From Burkholderiales bacterium UBA2463 (lineage in GTDB: Bacteria; Pseudomonadota; Gammaproteobacteria; Burkholderiales; Burkholderiaceae_A), in the NCBI GenBank assembly GCA_002342295.1, contig DDPR01000010.1:223329-287328 (forward strand): a stretch of 64,000 nt of DNA, written 5' to 3'. Positions 57,308 to 64,000 of the stretch are shown here, piece after piece. The notes beneath the pieces are model-generated. The model saw only the letters and a list, made by a program, of their open reading frames with translations, did no database searches and was not told the origin of the DNA. Each line of letters starts with the position of its first letter. Positions within the stretch are counted from its first letter, which is position 1. The translations under genes and the position numbers were made by a program.

Positions 57308-58884
57308 GGCGAGCCCTCCGGAAGCATTTTCTTGAGCTGAGAGGCGGGTCGAACCCACATATCTTTAGGCAGTTGGGGCTGGGCCATGAAGGCCTTTGCC
57401 TCATCGAGCGACTTAAAGGGCCCAGAGAGCAAGACAAAGTTATCTCCCGCCGCTCCAATGCGCTTGAGTTTGAGCATCCGAGCGCGCCCCAGTGAGGGGT
57501 TGGCCTTGTAGAAGGCCTCAATCTCGGCGCGAGTCTCCCTGGATGCGTGCTGAACATAAAAGCCCGCTGGCGGAACTTTCATCTCCACAAGACCGCCCGA
57601 GGGTGCCGAGGCAGGCGAGGCAGAACTTGCGTTGGGCTGGCCGCGCAGCTCAAGCGAGTCGAGGCGCTCGGGCACAGGGCCCAGGGGCTTTTCATTGGGG
57701 CGAGGCGCGTTCTTGTCGATCTTGGGCTTGGGCGTCGAAGGCTTCTCGGGCTCCGCCTTGGCTGTCTCTACTGGGGCGGGACTCGCAACAGCCGCCTCGG
57801 GCTTCTGAACATCGGCAGGGGCATCTGACTTTGCCGCTTCGGCCTCCTGCGCCTCCTTTGCAGCGGCCTCTGCAAACTCCTTGGCCGGTGAGGGTCCTCT
57901 CTCGACGAGGCCAAGACGCTCCTTGGCCTGATCCATAAAGTCGGGGGGCATGCGCTGAAGACCGGCGATGAGGGCAGAGGCTGCGAGTGCGACGACTCCC
58001 ACAATCAAAAGACTGGGCGGACGCTTCTTGGCGGGGGGCTCGGTGGGCGAATCGCCCGACGTTGGGCGGGGTCCTGCCGACATGGGAGCAGCAGCAAGCC
58101 CTCCTGAGTTGGCTGCAGCCAGGCTTGCCGCCGCCAGAGGGCGGTTGCTTCTGGGCTCGGCGCGCCCGCGGGGCTGGCCAGGGTCAGTCCACTCCGGTAC
58201 GTCTTGGTCGGCCTTTGCAAGCGCTCGAAGGCTGGCCCGAAGAGCGAGTGCCGCCTCAAAGCCCTGAACGCCAATCGTGTCGAGAAGCGACTGGACCTCG
58301 GGCGTCATGCCCAGGGGCTCAGCCTGCTCGAGCAAGGCCTTGGCCTCGTCTGGGTTTGGACGCGGCACATCCCACCGAAGCGCGCGCTTACCAAGGGCCT
58401 CAATCTTTGCAGGTGTATCGGCCTCGTTCTGATGGAGCAGCAGCACCACCTGGGTGTTGGCACCAGGAAAATCTCTGAGTAGGCGCGAGAGGAGCTGCAC
58501 CTCTTTCAGGCCCGTGGCCTTGCCGTCATAGACCACAAGAAGACGCTGGGGCGTGGTCGGCACAGGCGGAGCGATGGCATCGGCCACCCTCATATCGGCC
58601 AAGATGCGGTTAAAGCGAGTGAGGACCGCCTCGGTGCTATTGGGGAAGTACACCTCCACCAGCAGGTCAGGCAGTTGGCGGAGTCTGTCAGCCAGGAGTC
58701 GGCCGTAGTGATCGAGCATGGCCTCGGAGTCCGAGACGAGTACGACGCTGCTGCGGTCTTGGGTGATGGCAGCGAGCAGTCGCTCGAGCCTCACCTTGTC
58801 GCTGGCTCGGACAAAGATGTCAGACCCCACGATGAGGGAGTCGCTTCCGGGTGTTGGCATGGGCGTGTTCACAAGCGCAATCAT
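57304..58884 (-). CDS. Degenerate AAA-like / SPOR-domain membrane protein (first gene behind flhB)
   Basis: 526 residues with a DamX/ExeA-like plan: an N-terminal alpha/beta domain of ~220 residues with a Walker-B-like strand (QRLLVVYDGKATGL) and a final helix set, but no Walker A (SVVLVSDSEAMLDHYG where the P-loop should lie); a Pro/Ser/Ala linker; one membrane helix (SLLIVGVVALAASALIAGL, 291-309); a long Lys/Ala/Pro/Glu periplasmic linker; and a C-terminal SPOR domain (GFYVQHASRETRAEIEAFYK, FVLLSGPFKSLDEAKAFM), which in known cases binds denuded glycan. It starts 17 bases after flhB, so it is part of fliL-flhB. Confidence 0.8.
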   Translation of the reverse strand: MIALVNTPMPTPGSDSLIVGSDIFVRASDKVRLERLLAAITQDRSSVVLVSDSEAMLDHYGRLLADRLRQLPDLLVEVYFPNSTEAVLTRFNRILADMRVADAIAPPVPTTPQRLLVVYDGKATGLKEVQLLSRLLRDFPGANTQVVLLLHQNEADTPAKIEALGKRALRWDVPRPNPDEAKALLEQAEPLGMTPEVQSLLDTIGVQGFEAALALRASLRALAKADQDVPEWTDPGQPRGRAEPRSNRPLAAASLAAANSGGLAAAPMSAGPRPTSGDSPTEPPAKKRPPSLLIVGVVALAASALIAGLQRMPPDFMDQAKERLGLVERGPSPAKEFAEAAAKEAQEAEAAKSDAPADVQKPEAAVASPAPVETAKAEPEKPSTPKPKIDKNAPRPNEKPLGPVPERLDSLELRGQPNASSASPASAPSGGLVEMKVPPAGFYVQHASRETRAEIEAFYKANPSLGRARMLKLKRIGAAGDNFVLLSGPFKSLDEAKAFMAQPQLPKDMWVRPASQLKKMLPEGSP

Positions 58885-58901
58885 GGGGCCTCCCGATTGA
58901 T

Positions 58902-60062
58902 TTAGTGCACGGTCTCAGGTTTTCCGTCGACATCAAAGCGCATCGAGTCGGGAACCCGGGGGTTGGGCCTGTTCGGCGCACGCTGGCCGGGATGCGGCGC
59001 CTGCAGGCTAAAGACGTAAGCGATGACCTGAGCAACTGCGAAGTAGAGGTCGTGATGAATCGGCTTATCGAGATCGGACGTGAAGTAGAGCGCTCGCGCA
59101 AGCGGTGGTGCAGAGAAGATCTGAACGCCATGGCGCTCGGCCTCCTCACGAATTCGGAATGCGAGCTGATCGATTCCCTTGGCAAGCACCACGGGTGCAC
59201 CGTCGCCTGTGGGGTCATAGGAGAGCGCAACGGCAAAGTGCTCTGGGTTGGTCACCACCACATCGGCGTCCTTCACCTTCTGCATCATGCGGTTGGCCGC
59301 CATCTCGCGTTGTCGACGCCGAATCTGTGCCTTCACCTCGGGCCGGCCCTCGATGTCTTTCATCTCATCCTTGATCTCTTGCTTGGTCATCTTCAGGCGC
59401 TGCCAGAACTGATACTTCTGGTAGGGCACATCAATGAGTGCAATGAGAAGCAGGCCCATGGCCACCATGAGCACCGCGTCGCCCACCAGTGAGCCGGCTC
59501 GGCCCATGGCGGGCTCAAAATTCATATTGCCCAAGGCCAGGTAGTCATTCATCTGACTATCGAGCACGAGGTAGAGACCCCCAAGAACAATGCTGAACTT
59601 CAGAATCGCCTTGAGCAGTTCGACCAGGGCGTTCAGACCAAAAATGCGCTTGAGCCCCTCCAGCGGATTGACCTTGCTGAATTTTGGGCCCACAGAGTTC
59701 CAGCTAAATTGAAGGCCCCCGCCCACAAGTGCCGTGGCCGCCACGCTCACCAGCAGGGTAACCGCAAGAATGGGGGCGATGATGAGAAAGGCCTGCAGCG
59801 CGAAGTTGGCGAGAATGCCGGGCAGCAGTGACGGTGTATCGAGCGCACGAAAGTCGAGTCGAAATCCAGACGCAAAGAGCGCACTAATTTGGGCGACGAG
59901 CCAGCTGCCCGAGAACACCATGAAGCCGAGTGCGCCAATGACCACTGCGGCAGCAGAAGCGTCTTGAGAGCGCGCAACCTGCCCCTCGTCGCGCGCCTGC
60001 TGCAGCCGTCTGGCGGTCGGTTCTTCTGTGCGTTCGAGATCGGAATCGCCAGCCGCGGCCAT
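58902..60062 (-). CDS. flhB: Flagellar export gate protein FlhB
   Basis: 386 residues. N-terminal EEPTARRLQQARDEGQVARS, four hydrophobic segments, and the C-terminal cytoplasmic domain (KMTKQEIKDEMKDIEGRPEV, VKDADVVVTNPEHFAVALSY). The autocleavage site reads Asn-Pro-Glu-His rather than the usual Asn-Pro-Thr-His; NPEH occurs in other bacteria and should allow cleavage at Asn-Pro. A ~35-residue tail follows the domain. The start is coupled to fliR as TAATG. Confidence 0.96.
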   Translation of the reverse strand: MAAAGDSDLERTEEPTARRLQQARDEGQVARSQDASAAAVVIGALGFMVFSGSWLVAQISALFASGFRLDFRALDTPSLLPGILANFALQAFLIIAPILAVTLLVSVAATALVGGGLQFSWNSVGPKFSKVNPLEGLKRIFGLNALVELLKAILKFSIVLGGLYLVLDSQMNDYLALGNMNFEPAMGRAGSLVGDAVLMVAMGLLLIALIDVPYQKYQFWQRLKMTKQEIKDEMKDIEGRPEVKAQIRRRQREMAANRMMQKVKDADVVVTNPEHFAVALSYDPTGDGAPVVLAKGIDQLAFRIREEAERHGVQIFSAPPLARALYFTSDLDKPIHHDLYFAVAQVIAYVFSLQAPHPGQRAPNRPNPRVPDSMRFDVDGKPETVH

Positions 60063-60835
60063 TATTCAATCCCCATAATTGAGCGCACCTGCGCAAAAGC
60101 AGACGTCCACAGCCAGGTCATTCGGGCGGCAATGGAGCCCATGAGTACATAGAGGATGACAAGGCCAGCCAAAATCATGGCCGGAAAGCCCACCGAGAAA
60201 ATGTTCAGCGTGGGTGCTGCGCGAACCACCACGCCCAGGCCCACGTTGACCGCCAAGAGAATCACAAGAATGGGCAGGGCCAGCAGCACTGCGCCCAAGA
60301 ACATCATGGACGACCAGCTGATGAGCGCGCCAAAGGCATCGAGGCTCAGTAGCCCCTTGCCGATGGGCATGAGCTCAAAGCTCTGGATGAGAAGCTCGAG
60401 CATGAGCACGTGGCCGCCAAGCGCCAGGAAAATAAGACTGCTCATGATGAGCATCAATGAGGCAATGGTGGGCACATTGCCCACGCTCGGGTCGATCATG
60501 TTGGCCATTGCAAGGCCCATCGAGGCCGAGATGGTCTCACCCCCCACAACCACGGCAGCCACCACCACCTGAAGCAAAAGACCCATGAGCAGCCCAATGG
60601 AGGCCTGATTGAACACCTCAAGAAGGCCCAAGGCCGTGGTGGGATCGATGGTGGGCCATTCAAAGAATGGGTACACAAAGGCGGTGAGCACAAAGGCCAG
60701 CGCAATGCGAATTCGAAGCGTGATGGCATCGACAGACAGCACGGGTGCCACGAGCAGCAGCGCGGTGATACGAATCATGGGCCACAGGAACGACAGGAGT
60801 CGTTCGATCACATCGGCAGCGAGCAGGGTGACCAC
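60062..60835 (-). CDS. fliR: Flagellar export gate protein FliR
   Basis: 257 residues, hydrophobic throughout, with GTG start. Family segments: MIRITALLLVAPVLSVDAIT, LRIRIALAFVLTAFVYPFF, VGGETISASMGLAMANMIDP, FSVGFPAMILAGLVILYVLM. Forms the helical FliPQR gate. 14 bases after fliQ, overlaps flhB by one base. Confidence 0.95.
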   Translation of the reverse strand: MVTLLAADVIERLLSFLWPMIRITALLLVAPVLSVDAITLRIRIALAFVLTAFVYPFFEWPTIDPTTALGLLEVFNQASIGLLMGLLLQVVVAAVVVGGETISASMGLAMANMIDPSVGNVPTIASLMLIMSSLIFLALGGHVLMLELLIQSFELMPIGKGLLSLDAFGALISWSSMMFLGAVLLALPILVILLAVNVGLGVVVRAAPTLNIFSVGFPAMILAGLVILYVLMGSIAARMTWLWTSAFAQVRSIMGIE

Positions 60836-60849
60836 GGCCCATATCCTCT

Positions 60850-61119
60850 TTAGGTGAAGAGGCCAGGAATGCGATGGAAAATGGCGCGCGTGAAGTCCAC
60901 CATGGTGTTGATCTGCCAGCCTCCAAAAATCGCAACCGCCGCCCCGATGGCAACGATCTTGGGTATGAAGCTGAGCGTCATTTCATTGATGGAGGTGGCC
61001 GCCTGAAAGACACCCACAGCCAGGCCCACCACCAGAGCCACCAAGAGCAGGGGCAAGGAGATCAGCATGGTGATCATGAGCGCCTCACGGGCAAGGTCAA
61101 CAACGGCAGCGGTATCCAT
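60850..61119 (-). CDS. fliQ: Flagellar export gate protein FliQ
   Basis: 89 residues, two membrane helices, MDTAAVVDLAREALMITMLI and the family phrase VFQAATSINEMTLSFIPKIV. Sits between fliP and fliR as usual. Confidence 0.96.
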   Translation of the reverse strand: MDTAAVVDLAREALMITMLISLPLLLVALVVGLAVGVFQAATSINEMTLSFIPKIVAIGAAVAIFGGWQINTMVDFTRAIFHRIPGLFT

Positions 61120-61133
61120 AAGGGCCTCGGTGT

Positions 61134-61892
61134 TTAGGGAACAGAAGGGTTGACGAAGGACGAGGCGAGCGAGCCCATGATGAGACTCCAGCCATCGACC
61201 AACACAAACAGCATGAGCTTGAAGGGCATCGAAATCATCATCGGCGAGAGCATCATCATGCCCATCGACATCAGCACGCTGGCCACGATGAGATCGATCA
61301 CCACAAAGGGGATGTAAATGAGAAACCCGATGGTGAAGGCACTCTTAAGTTCGGAGGTAATGAAGGCCGGCACCAGGGTTGAGAAAGGCACCGACTCTGG
61401 TCCCTCGAGCGAGGGAACGCGAGAGATTTCCGCAAACATCGAGATGTCGTCCTCGCGTGTCTGGGCCAGCATGAAGGCTCGGATCGGAACCTCGGCGCGC
61501 TTAATGGCCTCGGGAAAGCTCATCTTCTGCTCGAGGTAGGGCATGAGGGCCGTGTCGTAGACCTGCGTGAGCACAGGGGCCATGATGAAAAACGTGAGAA
61601 AAAGAGAGAGGCCCACCAATACCTGGTTGGGCGGAGTCTGTGCCGTGCCCAGCGCGGTTCGCAGAATCGACATCACAATGATGATTCGAATAAACGAGGT
61701 CATCATGAGAAGCAAAGAGGGCAGGAGCGTGAGCGCCGTCATGAGCGCCAAAAGCTCCAATGTCAGGCTGTAGCGAGAGCCCTGAACATTCACTGCGGGA
61801 AGCCCCTGGGCCTGCGCAGCCACGGGGAGCATCACCATCATCACACCCAGGAGTGCGAGCCCAAACGCGAAGGCGAAACGGGTCTGCCTCAT
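61134..61892 (-). CDS. fliP: Flagellar export gate protein FliP
   Basis: 252 residues with signal peptide (GLALLGVMMVMLPVAAQAQG). Family motifs: LLMMTSFIRIIIVMSILRTA, LGTAQTPPNQVLVGLSLFLT, TAFSELKSAFTIGFLIY-type segment (ITSELKSAFTIGFLIYIPFV) and SMGMMMLSPMMISMPFKLML. Its ATG overlaps the fliO stop by four bases. Confidence 0.97.
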   Translation of the reverse strand: MRQTRFAFAFGLALLGVMMVMLPVAAQAQGLPAVNVQGSRYSLTLELLALMTALTLLPSLLLMMTSFIRIIIVMSILRTALGTAQTPPNQVLVGLSLFLTFFIMAPVLTQVYDTALMPYLEQKMSFPEAIKRAEVPIRAFMLAQTREDDISMFAEISRVPSLEGPESVPFSTLVPAFITSELKSAFTIGFLIYIPFVVIDLIVASVLMSMGMMMLSPMMISMPFKLMLFVLVDGWSLIMGSLASSFVNPSVP

Positions 61893-62248
61893 GGCTTGCG
61901 CTTTAAAAATTGACCCAGCGCCTGGGCCGTGGGCAGTCGGCCTGCGAGACCCACTTGCTTATCCGTGGGCTGAGGGGGGGTGGCAGACGCGGGCCACTCC
62001 GCAAGACAGTTGAGCTCGCTCATGGTCGATCCGAGCAAAAACTCCCGGTCTTTGACGCGAACCAGCATGAGCCGCTGACGCGCGCCGGTGGAGAAGGTCT
62101 CGAGCAGTTCGATCTGACGACCACGACCGGCCTGTGGCCCCTGGACGCGCTTTAAGAACACCAGCACGATGGCCAGAAGCCCCACCACCAGAAGGAAGCT
62201 GCTGACCAGCTGCAGCCAGTCCACGGGGGGAATTGCAGAGCCAGTCAT
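61889..62248 (-). CDS. fliO: Flagellar assembly factor FliO
   Basis: 119 residues. One N-terminal membrane helix (SSFLLVVGLLAIVLVFLKRV) and a cytoplasmic beta part (RQIELLETFSTGARQRLMLV, REFLLGSTMSELNCLAE), the usual FliO pattern. Stabilises FliP during gate assembly. Ten bases after fliN. Confidence 0.9.
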   Translation of the reverse strand: MTGSAIPPVDWLQLVSSFLLVVGLLAIVLVFLKRVQGPQAGRGRQIELLETFSTGARQRLMLVRVKDREFLLGSTMSELNCLAEWPASATPPQPTDKQVGLAGRLPTAQALGQFLKRKP

Positions 62249-62258
62249 GAGCAGCTGC

Positions 62259-62582
62259 TTAGAGATGCTTGAGTCGGTCGGCGGCGGGAACCACGCGAGT
62301 CAGTCGAATGCCGTAGCGCTCATTGACCAACACGATCTCGCCCTGAGCGACCACGGTGCTGTTGACCAGCAGGTCGAGGGGCTCGCCGGCCAGCCGGTCA
62401 AGTTCCACTACACTTCCCTGGCTCAGGCGCAAAAGATCCCGAATCTTCAGAGAGGCGCGACCGACCTCGATCGAGATCGTGACCGGAATGTTTTGAAGCA
62501 CCTCGGGATCAATCTGGGCCTTGGCCTTCGTGACGGCATCACCAATGAGCTCTGCCGCTTCCATTTGATCGTTGTTATCCAT
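62259..62582 (-). CDS. fliN: Flagellar switch protein FliN
   Basis: 107 residues. SpoA domain: VLQNIPVTISIEVGRASLKI, RDLLRLSQGSVVELDRLAGE, LDLLVNSTVVAQGEIVLVNE, YGIRLTRVV. Bottom of the C-ring, docking FliH. The N-terminus is shorter than in enterics. Confidence 0.97.
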   Translation of the reverse strand: MDNNDQMEAAELIGDAVTKAKAQIDPEVLQNIPVTISIEVGRASLKIRDLLRLSQGSVVELDRLAGEPLDLLVNSTVVAQGEIVLVNERYGIRLTRVVPAADRLKHL

Positions 62583-62602
62583 TGCTCGTCCTTGGTGAGG
62601 GT

Positions 62603-63604
62603 TTAGGCCGGGATGGTCTTGCCGGTGACATCAACGGCATTGCAGATCTGGGCAGCCATCTGCGAGTCCACGATGCCCACCTCGGCCTCAAAGGTGGGGA
62701 TATCTTTTATGTGTATGCGGGCGGTGTCCTGCTTCTTGAAATACAACACATCCCCCTCGCTGAGGTTCTGCAAGGTGTACAGCGTGGTCTGAATGTGACC
62801 AAGGATGGTCTGGAGCTCGAGCTGGGCCTCGAATGTGGATGCGCGAAGCTCCGAGCGCCAGGCCGCCTCGGTGGTCTCGTTGACGTCTCCTGTCTGAACT
62901 CGGCTGCGCAGCACATCCCGAATGGGCTTGAGCGTGGCGTAGGCATACACCAGATCGATAAACGATCCTCCGCCACTCTCCACCTCGAAGCGACTGAGCA
63001 CCACGAGGTCGCTCTCGTCGGCAATCTGGGCGAACTGCGGGTTGATCTCCGAGTTCACGATCTTGAAGTCGATCTTCAGCAGGGGGGACCAGGCCTCGGT
63101 GATAGAGCGAGAGAAGACATCCATGATGATGCCGATCACGCGCGTCTCGGTTGGCGTAAAGAGTCGTGTTGCGGGCAATGGGCCCTTATGAAGATTGGAG
63201 CCGAACCCCCCAAAGAAAACATCGAGGGAGTTAAAGATCATGGAGGGCTCAACCACGACCAGGGCGTTCCCGCGCAGGGGGTCCATGCGAACCATATTCA
63301 CGGACAGGGGCGGCTTGAGGGTGCGCAGGTAGTCGCCGTAACGGGTGATCTCTGCCTTAAGGGGAGTAATTTTGGGCGTCGAGCGCAAGACCTCCACAAG
63401 GCCCATGCGAAAGAGTCGCAGAAAGCGCTCGTTGATCATCTCAACGGCACTCACATTGATGCCCAGGGTGCTGTCCTCGCTGGCGAGGTCGTGCTTGCGC
63501 ACCCGCAGCTTCTGATTAAAGCCGGTATCGACGGGAATGGAGCCTTGGCTTACGCCCTCTTGCAGGGCGGCGAGCTCCTCTTCGGATAGCAGGCTGGTGG
63601 ACAT
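62603..63604 (-). CDS. fliM: Flagellar switch protein FliM
   Basis: 333 residues. The CheY-P-binding N-terminus is LLSEEELAALQEGV, followed by the middle CheC-like domain and the C-terminal SpoA domain (FEAEVGIVDSQMAAQICNAV). The GGFG motif that contacts FliG appears as FFGGFGSNLHKGPLPATRLF-TPTETRVI. Gene order fliM-fliN is standard. Confidence 0.97.
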   Translation of the reverse strand: MSTSLLSEEELAALQEGVSQGSIPVDTGFNQKLRVRKHDLASEDSTLGINVSAVEMINERFLRLFRMGLVEVLRSTPKITPLKAEITRYGDYLRTLKPPLSVNMVRMDPLRGNALVVVEPSMIFNSLDVFFGGFGSNLHKGPLPATRLFTPTETRVIGIIMDVFSRSITEAWSPLLKIDFKIVNSEINPQFAQIADESDLVVLSRFEVESGGGSFIDLVYAYATLKPIRDVLRSRVQTGDVNETTEAAWRSELRASTFEAQLELQTILGHIQTTLYTLQNLSEGDVLYFKKQDTARIHIKDIPTFEAEVGIVDSQMAAQICNAVDVTGKTIPA

Positions 63605-63625
63605 CTCAAGGCTCCGGTCTCTGGC

Positions 63626-64000
63626 CTACTGGACCACGAACTCGGTGAACAGCACCTGCTCGATGCCGCCAAAGCCCTCATAGCGCTCAAGTACCGCGTT
63701 CATGGCCAGGCGAACCTTCTCGGCAAGTTCAATTCGGAAAATCGGCTTGTCGACCTCGGAGTCGGTGGTGAGGCGAATCACATCAAGCGCAGCAGCTCGC
63801 AGCGCGAACTCGTGCTTCTCAATGTTCTTGATAACCGTGTCGTCGTAGTGGGTCATGATGGCCACGGTTACCTGCATCACTTTCTTGGATCCGGAGAGGT
63901 TGGACACCAAGGGACGGCTGAGCTCCTTATAGCGGCTGTCGTACTGCTTGGCCTCTGGGGCGCCGCGCTGAAGCTTCTCGGGGCCCCCTGGTGCGGCCTT
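63626..64000 (-). CDS. fliL: Flagellar basal-body protein FliL, 5' end outside the window
   Basis: The frame stays open to the right-hand edge, so the N-terminus with its membrane helix is missing (125 codons seen). Core: LSRPLVSNLSGSKKVMQVTV, VIKNIEKHEFALRAAALDVI, and the C-terminal GIEQVLFTEFVVQ, the family signature. FliL surrounds the stator and supports it. An internal GTG at 63910 is not the real start since conserved residues precede it. It is 21 bases upstream of fliM. Confidence 0.92.
   Translation of the reverse strand, partial: KAAPGGPEKLQRGAPEAKQYDSRYKELSRPLVSNLSGSKKVMQVTVAIMTHYDDTVIKNIEKHEFALRAAALDVIRLTTDSEVDKPIFRIELAEKVRLAMNAVLERYEGFGGIEQVLFTEFVVQ

Noticed and set aside
62582..63589. 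A 335-codon rightward frame opposite fliM
   Set aside because: Shadow of fliM, whose motifs are complete on the minus strand.
1..64000. Mobile elements, CRISPR arrays, prophage genes, tRNA and rRNA genes
   Set aside because: None found on reading through; the only stable RNA seen is tmRNA.

Overview
This is a chromosomal segment from a betaproteobacterium, most likely of the order Burkholderiales. The best single marker is the tmRNA gene near 8.2-8.5 kb, whose tag peptide reads ANDERFALAA, the form I know from Bordetella and Ralstonia relatives. The gene order gyrA-serC-pheA-hisC fits the same group. The DNA is GC-rich and densely coded. I see no insertion sequence, prophage, plasmid gene or CRISPR array. 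The genus cannot be told from the sequence alone.

Region 1 (1-17.9 kb) is ordinary housekeeping sequence. It holds a leftward gyrA-serC-pheA-hisC operon with overlapping genes, an Old Yellow Enzyme, an orphan ParA-type ATPase, ssrA, two divergent unknown proteins, a Tat-exported aldo/keto reductase, an MFS permease, a CorA-type metal transporter with an MgtE-like front end, a sodium/solute symporter, an MscS channel, a LOG-family hydrolase, a RodZ-like protein, an OsmC-family protein and an isolated Pal lipoprotein.

Region 2 (18.4-64 kb) is one very large flagellar locus. It contains flrC-fliEFGHIJ; a filament block (giant flagellin, small helical-repeat protein, small flagellin, flaG, fliD); flgBCDEFGHIJKL; a stand-alone LysM/lytic transglycosylase next to divergent flgA-flgM-flgN; an unknown repeat protein; flgP, an flgT-like gene, a LysM-like exported protein, fliK and an FlhB-tail protein; a second sigma-54 activator; and fliLMNOPQR-flhB followed by three unknown genes translationally coupled to each other. 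The window ends inside fliL.

The control logic can be read from the DNA. Sites matching the sigma-54 consensus (TGG-N10-GC core) precede flrC, the giant flagellin, the helical-repeat gene, flgB, the transglycosylase, flgA and the unknown repeat gene. Sites matching sigma-28 (TAAAGTTT-N11-GCCGATAA) precede the small flagellin, flaG, fliD, flgM and flgP. A palindrome CGGCA-N6-TGCCG, or degenerate forms of it, lies upstream of at least three of the sigma-54 sites and is a candidate enhancer. This resembles the Vibrio/Pseudomonas polar-flagellum hierarchy rather than FlhDC control, and both activators encoded here lack a recognisable phospho-acceptor aspartate.

The most unusual content is: giant surface parts (flagellin 991 aa, FlgE 1141 aa, FlgK 1075 aa); Vibrio-type outer-ring proteins (FlgP, FlgT-like) in a betaproteobacterium; an unknown 450-residue protein with about five copies of a short motif behind a sigma-54 promoter; and a three-gene unknown module (degenerate ATPase-SPOR protein, small charged protein, membrane coiled-coil protein) directly behind flhB.
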